Shown here: in pieces, positions 20,818 to 31,508 of the stretch
Numbering within the stretch: position 1 is the first letter of the stretch
Layout of the letters: every line of letters begins with the position of its first letter
Source of the DNA: Incurvaria masculella
Taxonomy: Eukaryota; Arthropoda; Insecta; Lepidoptera; Incurvariidae
DNA length: 64,000 bases
Assembly: GCA_946894095.1 (NCBI GenBank)
Contig: OX335656.1
Coordinates: 1,751,001-1,815,000 of the forward strand
Reading direction: 5' to 3'
Notes under the pieces: model-generated
Seen by the model: the letters and a program-made list of their open reading frames with translations, nothing else
Databases searched by the model: none
What the model was told of the DNA's origin: nothing
Position numbers and translations under genes: made by a program

Positions 20818-21157
20818 GCTGAGATAAATAGTCGTAACAGAAACTAAGGCTGAGATAAATAGTCGTAACAGAAACTAAGACTAACGAAAAGTAGTACTTT
20901 GTGACGTCAATTCGCCTTACTTTGTGATTTCGTCCGTACAAAATGTGTCAAAGTGACGTCACAAAGTACTACTTTTTGTTAGTCTTAGTTTCTGTTACGA
21001 CTATTTATGTCAGCCTTAGACTAACGAAAAGTAGTACTTTGTGACGTCACATTGCATTTGTTTGAGATTTCGTCCATATAAAATGTGTCCAAGTAACGTC
21101 ACAAAGTACTACTTTTCGTTAGTCTTAGTTTCTGTTACAACTATTTATCTCAGCCTA
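20818..21157. mobile_element. TAA-type MITE inserted into its own kind (nested pair)
   Basis: Two units with the same long inverted ends (ggctgagataaatagtcgta ... ctcagcc) and the inner arm agtagtactttgtgacgt. The second unit's left end lies at 20818 and is interrupted after aaactaa by a complete unit ending near 21015; the outer unit then resumes with gactaacgaaaag. It is a self-nested insertion at TAA/TTA. Confidence 0.68.
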
Positions 21158-21345
21158 AGCACAAAGATCCGCGGATTCGATCAAACCAGTAAAGAAGAGC
21201 CCGCAAAGAGACTTCACGGGTTTACATAACATATTGTTCCATCCTCAATTATGAAATACACACTTAGATCTTAATGCTACTGCCAAACAATTCCTTGGTA
21301 GAACAGATTAAAGCAAAGAACAAAGAACAATAGAAACAGCAACCC

Positions 21346-21597
21346 TCAGTTTGGACTCTGCAACCAACCCCAATGATGGACATGTAAGTCTAACCGAATA
21401 TAATCGAGAATTTTTTGGGTGATATAATTGCCTGGACAGCTGAGGGGATAGCCCTGTCTAGCGTTTTCCCAATTCTGTGGTCGGCTCCATCGACACGGCT
21501 CCGCGGAAGTAGGTCGCAGCTGAATAATCGCGTCGTCATCTACGAGCGGCGCTAGATTTTTCAGACAGCTCTTTGACAGTTCGGCTGAAACTTCCAT
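21346..21597 (-). pseudogene. Possible BEL/Pao integrase zinc-domain remnant
   Basis: An 83-codon antisense frame contains LKNLAPLVDDDAIIQLR, then YPLSCPGNYITQKIL and LHVHHWGWLQ. This order resembles the region before and within the HHCC domain of BEL integrases, with substitutions. It is unrelated in sequence to the element at 42 kb, so it would be another lineage. Assignment is tentative. Confidence 0.38.
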
Positions 21598-21834
21598 CAG
21601 GTTGATGAGATTCGAAGTGATCTCGCGCTTTTGTATCTAGACCGATAGAGATTACATTCGTTCGTATGCGTGCTACGCGTATTTTTCAGATCGAGCTAAT
21701 GGAAAAATATTCAAGAAATATGACTTTTATTTTGAATGTACCAAGGCATCAACCATATGTACCATGTCATAAAAAAAATGTCAAGACATGAATGTTTTTT
21801 TCATTTCATTTATTTATTCAACTTCTGGTAGTCA

Positions 21835-22050
21835 AACTACACTGTCATGTCACAATTTAATTGATCCGCGGATTCGTGCCATGCTAGGACCTTCCTTATA
21901 TTGCACGACTGCATTGAGCTGGATGGAACGCGGACATTGTTCCAATGTTGACGGTACTAAACCCGGGCGCGCTTAACCCTACCACCTAAGAGGGGTAGGG
22001 GACTTAGAGTTTTTTTACATGGATTCCGAACAATGTCTATCCTCTTCGCC
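21835..22050 (-). mobile_element. SINE body, reversed, degraded
   Basis: Reverse strand carries the SINE body landmarks: ggaccttccttat (aaggaaggtcc), accctaccacctaag and catggattccgaaca. The head is absent. Confidence 0.55.
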
Positions 22051-22475
22051 CTTGTGAGATATAATTTTAGGCCTGTCGCCCTACCTATTAAGAAAACATC
22101 CCTTTCATGAGGTTATTTTAAGCAAATTTTATTTTATATCACGGAGATTTATTGTGCTTGATGGTGTTTGTTCCTTGGACAGGACCTTAAGTTAAAATTT
22201 CCCAATATAACAGATTTTTAATTGTTCTTTCGACATGAACATATGCTAGCATCATCTCTGGTATTCGTTTTGCCATGCTAGGTCCCAAACCTGTCCTTTA
22301 AAAAATATCAAATCAATAATCCTCAGATTAACATTTAAAAAAGTAACAATACCAACGTTTCTCAAGTTTCAAATAAGTCAAGATTTTGACTGCAGATTTG
22401 CCGAGACTGAAATAATGTGGTGTATTACGATATGTTTGTACATTAATATTAGGTAGTAATCAACATATAAATTAA

Positions 22476-23352
22476 CTAGCTGCGGTACCCGGCTCCGCTC
22501 GGGTCAATGTCGTGTTGGATTGATTTCGGTCTGAATTATTTCCTGGATAAATATTAACCCACCAAAAGGCTGGTTCCAGGACTATGTATGCATCTACAAA
22601 ATTTAATCAAAATCGTTTGAACCGATATGGCATGTTTTAATGATAAACATCGACATACTCCCTTTTAGAGCTTCGTAAATATTTGGGAGCGAGTTTTAAA
22701 AGCATGTGCCGCCAGACCCTTCCCAATCTGACTGCGCCCAGAGTTGCTATACGTTGATAAAATACGCAAATAAATCGGGCGAGTGGTTCGAAGTTATCAC
22801 TATACATGATATCGTGGAACTTTCTGTAGGCCTTTTTAACACCTACAATTTTCAAGTACATAGTTTTCGTTTTTCTTTTAAGATTTGTATTAAACACAGA
22901 AATCTGAATTGTATTAAATATTTAAAAATTACATACGCAATCCTTGCTCGTTGATCGCTCCTTATATTAATGAAAACCATATCAAAAAGTCCGTTGCGTG
23001 GCTTAGAAGAAGTAAACGAAGAAATAAAGGCAGATAGTGATTACCCCCCAAGCCGCCGCCTCAGGGTATTTCGGTTTGTATGACAGCTACATCTTAACGT
23101 AAGCGGAACTGAATTATATAGAGCCTATCCTGTGTCCCGTGTATTTACATATACGTGTAGTAAGTTTCATCAAATTCGGATGATCGGTTTAAGAGTTATG
23201 GAGGAACATACATACATACATACATACAGAACTTATTTCTAAAAATCATCAATTTAGTCTTAGTATCATACATTAAGTCTACAAACGAAGTATCTTAGAA
23301 AACAAAGCAACTTACTCCATGAACACCCTTACAGATTTATTATTAGTATAGA
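22476..23352 (-). mobile_element. Complete non-autonomous Helitron (877 bp)
   Basis: On the minus strand it begins TCTATACTAATAATAAATC after host A (23353) and ends CTAG (22479-22476) before host T. A stem-loop ACCCG-AGCGGAGC-CGGGT lies just upstream of CTAG. A|TC...CTRR|T ends, a 3' hairpin and no target duplication are the Helitron hallmarks. It has no helicase. The interior holds a CATA microsatellite. Confidence 0.75.
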
Positions 23353-23626
23353 TTATTAAAGGAAATTAAAAAACTTACTTATATTTATTCATCCACTCAT
23401 GCGCTGGATGTATTTGACTCAATAAAAATATTAGCAAAGGGAATAGAAAGGATCTAAACGTCCCTACACACTAAACTGAGGATTAAGGAGACAAATCTCT
23501 ACTTAGTAATTGATCCAGGTACTTAACGAAAGCAAATTATCACTTAATCTTCCTGGCTCGCGTAAGCCATTGATTATCCTAACATCGAACCAGTAATCCT
23601 TGAGCAATCCCCATAGGGGTTATATT
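23353..23626. other. Short unannotated spacer
   Basis: AT-rich, no feature seen between the Helitron and the gypsy-type element. Confidence 0.4.
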
Positions 23627-23630
23627 CAAT

Positions 23631-23857
23631 TTTTAGACTAATCTTTAATTTAAATATGACAAAGTAGTTCGATTCAAGAAGTTATCATTACTTTATTCCA
23701 TAAACTAAAAAAATAACAGTTAGGTTAAGTGTGGGACAGATGAACGACCGTAGTCGAGAACGTGCGCCGAAGACAGGGGGCGCCACCGCGGTTGCAATCA
23801 TTTATATAGAGATGGCGCTGTCAGCGGTGTTGACATCTTCGATCCAGGCGGCTAACA
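23631..23857 (-). repeat. 3' LTR of gypsy-type element
   Basis: 227 bp. On the minus strand it starts TGTTAGCCGCCTGG, has a TATATAAATG box and AATAAAG signal, and ends TCTAAAA. It differs from the other LTR only in the base within gttgAcatc. A purine run (AGGAGAGG, minus strand) precedes it. Confidence 0.82.
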
Positions 23858-24104
23858 CGGCCTCTCCTGACAGGCCAGCGACCTCGCGGGCTACAGTGGA
23901 GGTACTGGGCACTTCTCCTCCTCGCCTTCAATACCTGGGGATCAAAAACTATACATGGGCTCTGAACATATTTCCGAAACATTCTCATATTATGTGACTT
24001 CTCAGTTCTCATGCATTACAGAAAACGAGTCAGATTTGAAATGTTGGCACGTAATCCATTGGCAATACTTGGCGAATTTAAGGGTGTCTTACACATGCCT
24101 TTCT

Positions 24105-24770
24105 CAGTCAACCCAATCCCACAGCGGGCCTTACAAGGATCTATTCCAAGTCAATCCAAGCGCGGGCTTTACACAGGTCTGTTCTCAGGCAACCCATTGC
24201 CACGGCGGGCCTTACAGGGGTCTCTTCCAAGTCAACCGATACCACAAACAGGCTTTACACAGATCTCTTCTCAGTCAACCCAATGCCACAGCGGGCCTTA
24301 CAGGGATCTCTTCCAAGTCAACCGATACCACAAACAGGCTTTACACAGATCTCTTCTCAGTCAACCCAATGCCACAGCGGGCCTTACAGGAGTCTCTTCC
24401 GAGTCAACCGATACCACACACAGGCTTTACACAGATCTCTTCTCAGTCAACCCAATGCCACAGCGGGCCTTACAGGAGTCTCTTCCGAGTCAACCGATAC
24501 CACACACAGGCTTTACACAGATATCTTCTCAGTCAACCCAATGCCACAGCGGGCCTTACATGAGTCTCTTCCGAGTCAACCGATACCACACACAGGCTTT
24601 ACACAGATATCTTCTCAGTCAACCCAATGCCACAGCGGGCCTTACAGGAGTCTCTTCCGAGTCAACCGATACCACAAACAGGCTTTACACAGATCTCTTC
24701 TCAGTCAACCCAATGCCACAACGGGCCTTACAGGAGTCTCTTCCGAGTCAACCGATACCATAGTCATGTG
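24105..24770. repeat. 43/86-bp higher-order tandem repeat
   Basis: Two related 43-bp monomers alternate: one with cagtcaacccaatgccacag, one with gagtcaaccgataccac. They form 86-bp dimers repeated about seven times, with more irregular monomers at the left end (24105-24230). Neighbouring dimers differ at one to three sites. 86 is not a multiple of three, and all three forward frames are open by chance, which argues against coding. It lies between the integrase tail and the 3' LTR of the gypsy-type element. Confidence 0.85.
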
Positions 24771-24889
24771 ACGCGAAAACAAAATCAACAAGAGTGTTAA
24801 TTGGAGCTTCAACCAATATTGTGTAGTCCGACATAGCTTACCGGTAGGAGGGGAAGTTTTTATCAGTGGGTTAATGATAATGACACAAT

Positions 24890-25028
24890 AGAAAAATGCT
24901 GCATAATCTTCTGGCGTCCTCTCGCACTGCCAAGGTAGCAGACATTCGGCCGCTGCTTGTGTTGTCTTTCCGTACGAGCCAGCTAGGAGATAAAGTGCAT
25001 ACCATCCATTTGGCAGAACTTTAGTCAC
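24890..25028 (-). pseudogene. Integrase C-terminal tail of gypsy-type element
   Basis: Minus-strand frame begins VLPNGWYALYLLAGSYGKT then ECLLPWQCERTPEDYAAFF. This resembles the tail of lepidopteran gypsy Pol (GSYGKT, W.GEWTP, CAAFF pattern). The upstream integrase core is missing. Confidence 0.5.
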
Positions 25029-25559
25029 GCGGTATAATCCTATGTGGAGTTCGCCAGTGCTTTAAAAACTCTTGACAACATAAAGAAAATCATCCACTGA
25101 AAATATTATAGATGCAGGGCGATATCGATTAGTTTGGTTGCTATATAGATAGTAAAGTTTACGATTGCTGTCTACTAAGCTCGTGCCATGCTTTGCGATT
25201 CTGATTGGTACCTTGGACCTTAATATATTTGACAAACGCTTGTATGGCTGGGGTGATGAAGTTTAGAAGTTTCAGTGCTCGGTCGTACCTGACCATTGCT
25301 TTAATTCTTCCCAAGATACACCAACTCAGTGGTTACGAATTAACGATTGCTGTAGTAGTACCTACCACTCACAAAGTACTCAGAGAGCTTACTAACACAT
25401 TGACTAAACTGTTTTTCTCTTCTCCGCTCAAAGCCGTTTTAATTGAATGACTCTTATTTCGTCGCATTATACACAATCTATCTATCACATATGTATGATA
25501 CGCCTATGATCAACGGTATAAATATACGCGATACCGTTACGATTTGAAACATTAGTCGC

Positions 25560-25994
25560 TACAATTACAGGAATGCTAAGGCAACCGTGGGTAACGACAT
25601 GAAAATCTACTTTCAAAGTCAAGTCGCCAAACTCAATGGGTCACATAAATCAATGTCACATAACTATCCGGTCAAATCTCATCGCTCAATTCAATCATAT
25701 AAATCGTGCACTCAAAATCAGCGAAATATGCAAACTTCTGTTGATAAAAACATCTGTGGGTATACCGCACAACACAGCAGAGGTAACGTCACGATTTGCA
25801 AACTTACCCTCAATTTTGCGACAAATATTCTCATTCGTTTTATTTCGTGATTGTGAATGTTCCTTAGCAAAGCATTTATTACCCACAAGGTCAGACTTTT
25901 TACAAAATGAACACTTCAACTCATTCGCATTTGTGTTGTATTTATAATCACTGGACTGCTCATATTTTATTTTGATTAAAATATTTTCGGGCAT
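25560..25994 (-). pseudogene. Gag zinc knuckle and protease remnant
   Basis: The first part reads CSFCKKSDLVGNKC, a CX2CX4HX4C knuckle whose His has become Leu. It is followed by TSAVLCGIPTDV, the lead-in to a retropepsin. After frame breaks, about 25600-25640 reads FGDLTLKVDFHVV, a later protease block. The protease active-site segment between them is degraded. The frame is broken several times. Confidence 0.6.
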
Positions 25995-26399
25995 ATATTA
26001 CATTGGTGATCGTATGCATGGAAATACACGTAATCGCCTTATCATCACCATGCGTGTCTCGAGTTAGAAATAATGCTGTCGCGCAGAAATTAGACGAATA
26101 ATTGCTACGTGCACCAGAACTATTAGGTGCTCTTGCACATGAGCGATTCGACTTACCGTAAATAGATAAAAACTAGACCATGATAGCGAGCATTAATTTT
26201 ACATTCGTTTTGCAACGATTATAATTATAGGGCACAGAAGATCATCACTGATTCCCTTCGGAATTCGTAAAGGTCACAGAGACTTACGTGCATATTCCGC
26301 GTACTTGGAATAACTAACTGAGTCGGTACACGCCATCACACCTTGCACTAACTTCATGAAGACTACCTGAGTCAGACACGTATGCAATAATGGTTTGAT

Positions 26400-26647
26400 C
26401 TCACCGAATGTATGCACTGTAGAGCATTGATGACGCACTCCGTGGCATCGTCAGGTCCAGATGTAGTAAGCGGTGAGGAGCTCCTCACTTAGGGCTCATG
26501 AGTTGTCGCAGGCAGTTTGTCTTGCTGGTGGTGGATGCCGGCTGCAGAAGGGTCGATCGGAGGTCGCGTTTCCATGCTCGGCAGCATTTCCGAGGTTGTG
26601 CGCTGCTGCTACTCCAACGTAGTCAGCCGGTTGAGGATAGCTTCCAT
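26400..26647 (-). pseudogene. Gag-like start of gypsy-type element
   Basis: ATG at 26647 (minus) opens MEAILNRLTTLE, then an in-frame TAG after 12 codons, then open sequence to about 26490. Position right after the 5' LTR and leader suggests gag; identity is inferred from context only. Confidence 0.4.
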
Positions 26648-26714
26648 CGTATCCGTGAGGCAACCCGCAGATCAAAAGTTCCACGTGGGGTTAAAAAGAG
26701 ATCCCCACTTCTGA

Positions 26715-26941
26715 TTTTAGACTAATCTTTAATTTAAATATGACAAAGTAGTTCGATTCAAGAAGTTATCATTACTTTATTCCATAAACTAAAAAAATAA
26801 CAGTTAGGTTAAGTGTGGGACAGATGAACGACCGTAGTCGAGAACGTGCGCCGAAGACAGGGGGCGCCACCGCGGTTGCAATCATTTATATAGAGATGGC
26901 GCTGTCAGCGGTGTTGCCATCTTCGATCCAGGCGGCTAACA
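26715..26941 (-). repeat. 5' LTR of gypsy-type element
   Basis: 227 bp, 226 identical to the 3' LTR. TATA-like box and AATAAA in the expected order on the minus strand. Flanked by CAAT on the outside (26942-26945). Confidence 0.82.
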
Positions 26942-26945
26942 CAAT

Positions 26946-27629
26946 ATATTCCTCGATTATCAATATTATGTACGTTAATACTGTACTTGAAAATATATAT
27001 TTTTCATGCAGCTTTTATTGATTAGAATACGCGCTCTATTCTTTTTGCAATGATAATTTGAAATTTTCCCAGAAAAAACCCTTTTTAACATTTAATAAAC
27101 TGAGTGAGATTTCTTTAACAGAAATTCGTTTGAAGAGCGACAAGGAGAACGAGGTACTACTTTTCCATGATAAACTCTATTGTTAGGTAGCTCAGTGGCG
27201 CGACGCTTCTCCCGGGAAATGAGAGAGACGCCGTGTGAGAAAAAAAAATTGAAACATTATAAGTTCGGTGATGTGTATACATGTACGTAGGTGAAGGAAG
27301 ATTTCATACTATTTAAAGTTTCTTTTCGGGTTCATCTCGACATGCATCGTTAGTTGACTTTGAGAAGTTTCAACAATAACAAAATGCATATAGCGTAATT
27401 GCACCCCTACCGCAACGATTTACCCAAAAGGGGGATAGCATCCTTTTGAACTTTTCACTTGCTTCGGCCCACAAATTCGTTTTGGGAGCGCTGCATCGCA
27501 CTCTCTGCATGAATATAATATGAGCCAGATACTCGACGACCGTTACAATAGAGCTGCTGTCATATTTATCGATACATTCAATGTTGTCGATGAGGCATTT
27601 TCCTTCCTTGTTCAGTTGGTGAACAATAG
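26946..27629. other. Intergenic; short tRNA-like scrap
   Basis: 27187-27235 has TAGCTCAGTGGCGCGACGC, an A-box-like SINE head start, without a B box. Otherwise nothing recognisable. Confidence 0.35.
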
Positions 27630-28032
27630 TAAGTTAGCCCAGTGGCGCGGGGACTAGCCTAGCGTACCAGAGGCCTGGGTTCAATTCCAACTCGCACCAC
27701 TGTCTTTCTCTTTCCGAGTTCGACAAGTGCATTTCGTCACGAACGCGAGCTGCTCCATGGTTCGGAATCCATGTAAAACTGTAGGTCCCCTTCCCCTACT
27801 TGGTGGTAGGGATTAAGCCCGCCCGGGTTGGTACCATCGCATTGGATGAAAAGGTGGTCGAAGCGGCAATGAAAAATTGTCCGTGTTTTCCACCCAGTCC
27901 AATGTAGCCGTGCTCATAAAGGGAAGGTCCTGGCATGGCACCTAATTCATTCGGGAATGTGGTGTATTGGGATAATATCATAACGGTAGTTGTGTGGTAT
28001 TAGCCGGATGCCATGTCAGGTCGCATAAAAAA
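27630..28032 (+). mobile_element. tRNA-headed SINE, copy 3
   Basis: A box TAGCCCAGTGG, B box GGTTCAATTCC, then body (catggttcggaatccatg, gtagccgtgctcataaag, tggcacctaattcattcgg) and tail gtcaggtcgcataaaaaaa. Same arrangement as the copy at 19406. Confidence 0.8.
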
Positions 28033-28790
28033 ATATTTAAAAAAAAAACAAAACGGTTTTTATGGTAGTCAAAATTAGCGTTAGTAATAAGGTAAGTTTA
28101 TTTTATATTTTACTGAGAGTAATTTTGTATAGACATTTAAGATAATGCGATTTAATAAAAAAAATCAAAATTAAAAGAACACGGACTGAAAACGATTTTA
28201 AAATCAATATTGAATAGTATTGAAACATCACCGCTTACAAGATGGGTCTAATATTTTTTTTAAAACCCAGCTAGGCCAGCGCAGCTCTGCTTGACAAGAC
28301 ATAACCACTTTAGGCTTTGATTTGAAAATTTTATTTGAAACTATCTACAGATTAACAAAAATGTTTAATTTCAATTATGTTTCAAGGTTTCAAGCTGGTT
28401 ACTTAAGAACATTTTGTAAAATTATTCAGCCAATAACTTTCTTACATTTTGTTTGTAGAGGGTTACCGGGTCGGGATTTTTTCCTAAATATTCCACAGCC
28501 TCGAAACCTAGCACTTTGGGTCATTAAATGAGCACGCTTGAGCAAATTTCTTTCACTGCCCTTACAAGATAAGGGTTCCGCACCTCCTTTGCCGCAGTTG
28601 CGGCAAAAATTAAGCCCAAATGAACACATTTACGAGGGAAATATAGTGACAGGCTGAATCATAGTGCAAATATCATCAAAATAGAGTTAACATTAAGTGA
28701 ACAATGCTTGAAGTAAAATATTTGCTTTTTATTACAAAATTATATCCAAAAGAACGTTGTAAACTACTCAGAGCTAAAGTGATTACTCAG
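28033..28790. other. Intergenic, no gene seen
   Basis: AT-rich. 28550-28625 is slightly more GC-rich but has no coding signature. Confidence 0.4.
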
Positions 28791-29265
28791 GCTAAGATAA
28801 ATAGTCGTAACAGAAACTAAGGCTGAGATAAATAGTCGTAACAGAAACTAAGACTAACGAAAAGGAGTACTTTGTGACGTCAATTTGCGTTACTTTAAGG
28901 TTTCGTCCATAAAAAAAGTGTTAAAGTGACGTCACAAAGTACTACTTTTCGTTAGCCTTAGTTTTTGTTACGACTATTTATCTCAGCCTAAGACTAAAAA
29001 GTAGTACTTTGTGACGTAAATTTGCATCACTTTGAGATTCCGTCCATACAAAATGTGTCAAAGTGACGTCACAAAGTACTACTTTTCCTTAGTCTGAGGC
29101 TGAGATAAATAGTCCTAACAGAAACTAAGACTAAAGAAAAGTAGTGCTTTGTGACGTCAATTTGCATTACTTTGAGATTTCGCTCATATAAAATGTGTTC
29201 AGGTGACGTCACAAAGTACTACTTTTCGTTAGCCTTAGTTTCTGTTACGACTATTTATCTAGAAA
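28791..29265. mobile_element. Cluster of TAA-type MITEs
   Basis: Three units of the family at 20818 (inner arms agtactttgtgacgtcaatt / gtgacgtcacaaagtactac) arranged head to tail and nested. Duplicated left ends (gataaatagtcgtaacagaa twice at 28797-28855) show one inserted into the end of another, as at 20818. Confidence 0.68.
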
Positions 29266-29422
29266 TCAGAGCTAAAGCAGCGTCGCTCAGCTCTTTCTCT
29301 TTGACCACCTAATATTTTTGCTTTTTGCGGGCGCATTTTTTTTGCAAAATTGTTAATTAACAAAATAAAATTTTTTTTTATGTTTTTATTAGTTAGTTAT
29401 GTTAGTTAAATACGGTGTTTAA

Positions 29423-29590
29423 GGCTGAGATAAACAGTCGTAACAGAAACTAATGCTAACGCAAAGTAGTACTTAGTGACGTCAATTGGCGTTGCGTTGA
29501 GATTTCGTCCATACAAAATGTGCCAAAGTGACGTCACAAAGTAATACTTTCCGTTAGTCTTAGTTTTTGTTACGACTATTTATCTCAGCC
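29423..29590. mobile_element. TAA-flanked MITE, single 168-bp copy
   Basis: Clean copy with TAA on both sides (29420-29422, 29591-29593), inverted ends ggctgagataaa / tttatctcagcc and arms of about 60 bp. It defines the unit found nested at 20818 and 28791. A TWA target suggests PIF/Harbinger. Confidence 0.75.
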
Positions 29591-29687
29591 TAAGACTCGG
29601 TGCTCAAGGCCGCAAATGGCAATTAAATCGAAAATTAATCCGCACCGGTTTTTCTATTTCAAATTTAATTTATGTACACCTTTTCAC

Positions 29688-30245
29688 TTAAGGTGGCCCA
29701 ACCCGGCGGCCTCAACTCATTTGCGGGCACGGTACAAAACCGTGCTGTTGCGCTCTGCGACCTTCTCTGTTTCTAAGAATAAGACAGGCTCCGTGATGAG
29801 GAAGATGCAACCTGTCCACAAAAAAGACAATGTGCATAGTGTATGATTTGGTAAGATTTACGAAAATTTTAAATTTAAAACGACTTATAGCTAAAAGTAA
29901 ACCACGACCGCTGTAGTCAAAAATCTAACAAAAACCAAATAGATTATAAATCTTGATTAAATAAGCTATGTCTGATGACTAATCTTTTTATGATGTTTTT
30001 ACTTAATCATTGCGTAATCCACCTCCAAAGTTATTGTATAAAACGCGCGAAAAATCCGAACTTTCGGACGTTATAACTTGGAAACCAAACACAATTTTAC
30101 AATGCCAATGGTCATCAGACATCTAGTTCAATCAAATAAAGCTATTTTGAGCAAAATTTTGGATCTCTGACAAGAAATATGGCCGTGATCTTCTTTCCCC
30201 TTTTGTATGGGGCCCAACCCGCTCATCTGTGTTGGGCCACCTTAA
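29688..30245. mobile_element. TTAA MITE family A, copy 5 (558 bp)
   Basis: TTAA at 29688-29691 and 30242-30245. Orientation as copy 2. Its right end has an extra scrambled piece (gggcccaacccgctcatctg) before the terminal GTTGGGCCACC, a small terminal rearrangement. Confidence 0.78.
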
Positions 30246-30754
30246 GACCTACTTCATAATCCTGTAAACATTCATAATTATATAATGCATGGTGCGTCTA
30301 GTTCAACATCATTATTTTTATTAACACTCTTTGATGACCCAACCACAGAAATTAATTCGCATCCATCGATATTCCAGTACTAAAAAGCCGTGCGTTGTAG
30401 CCTAGAGCAAAACAAAATTTAATCAAAACGGAGTTACATATAAAAGATTATCTACTTTTTTTATACTATTTTAAATCTTTTTTCTCATAACTACTCATGG
30501 GCATACATGGAACCAGTAAGCGTAAGAAACAAACTTGTTTGGAAATCGTCGAGCCCATGGGCAAGTGAGTGGGTAAGTCTATGATAAATACACAAATTCA
30601 CACACAGCCCAGTACCCCACAGTCGACGCAAGATCCCTAGAGCGTTTGATCGATAAATGGGCCCCCGCACAGCACTAAACCGCGGGCGTGACGCTCGCCG
30701 ACGTACAGACGCTTCAGCGACCGCATATTTATAAAACTGAGCCCCGCTTGCCTA
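30246..30754. other. Intergenic, no gene seen
   Basis: No repeat or coding signal recognised. Composition becomes GC-rich toward the 12-bp minisatellite. Confidence 0.4.
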
Positions 30755-30909
30755 CCGCCGCGCCGCCTCGCCCGCCGCCTCGCCCGCCGCCTCGCCCGCC
30801 GCCTCGCCCGCCGCCTCGCCCGCCGCCTCGCCCGCCGCCTCGCCCGCCGCCTCGCCCGCCGCCTCGCCCGCCGCCTCGCCCGCCTCGCCCGCCGCCTCGC
30901 CCGCCGCTG
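30755..30909. repeat. 12-bp GC-rich minisatellite
   Basis: About 13 units of CGCCCGCCGCCT with one short unit near the right end. Because 12 is a multiple of three it gives long Pro-Arg or Arg-Ala frames on both strands; no gene context supports translation. Confidence 0.85.
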
Positions 30910-31108
30910 TCCCGGCGGGCCTCTGAAACAAGACACCGGTGCCCTCGTGAGTTATCTGCAGCCGAATAACGAGCAGCGAGAACTGAAAATGGGTACTTAA
31001 GCCTCTTTAACTTGGTTTTCCCGTCTTAGAATGTGAATCTGTGTTTATGGAACCGTATGGTAGCCAGAAACGACCTCAGTGGAGCCCATGACTACCATAG
31101 AGACCATA

Positions 31109-31508
31109 CTCGCAGCCTAGTGGCGCGCGGACTGGCCTAGCGTACCAGAGGCCTGGGTTCAATACCGACATGCACCACTGTCTTACTCTTTCCGAGTTCG
31201 ATAAGTGCATTTCGTCACGAATGCTAGCTACTCCATGGTTCGAAATCCATGTAAAACTGTAGGTCCCCTTCCCCTACTAGGTGGTAGGGTTTGTACCCGC
31301 CCGGGTTGGTACCATCGCATTGGATGAAAAGATTGTCGAAGCGGCAATGTAAAATTGTCCGTGTTTTTCATCCTGTTCAATGTAGCCGTGCTCATAAAGG
31401 GAAGGTCCTGGCATGGCACCTAATTCCTTCGGTAATGTGGTGTATTGGGCTAATATCATAACAGTAGTTTTGTGATATTAGCCCTCCATGTCAGGTCGCA
31501 TAAAAAAA
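31109..31508 (+). mobile_element. tRNA-headed SINE, copy 4
   Basis: Head gcAGCCTAGTGGCGCG with degenerate B box GGTTCAATACC. Body and tail (gtcaggtcgcataaaaaaa) collinear with the copy at 27630. Intact length about 400 bp. Confidence 0.8.

Larger units (their letters stand above)
23631..26941 (-). mobile_element. Non-autonomous gypsy-type LTR retrotransposon with internal satellite
   Basis: Two 227-bp direct LTRs (23631-23857 and 26715-26941), target duplication CAAT (23627-23630 and 26942-26945), orientation minus. Reading on the minus strand: 5' LTR, a possible primer site (TCAGAAGTGGGGATC), a short gag-like start with an early stop, a gag zinc knuckle, a protease remnant, an undefined stretch, the C-terminal tail of integrase, a 43/86-bp tandem array, then the 3' LTR. 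RT, RNase H and most of integrase are absent. The LTRs differ at one position, so insertion is recent although the interior cannot code for transposition. Enzymes must have come in trans. Confidence 0.8.

Noticed and set aside
24105..24770. CRISPR-like array or repetitive protein gene
   Set aside because: Repeats are contiguous with no unique spacers, and the unit length is not a multiple of three. It is a satellite inside an LTR element in eukaryotic DNA.
30637..30969. Arg-rich and Pro-rich ORFs on both strands
   Set aside because: Both come from the 12-bp GC-rich minisatellite; complementary low-complexity frames are not evidence of a gene.
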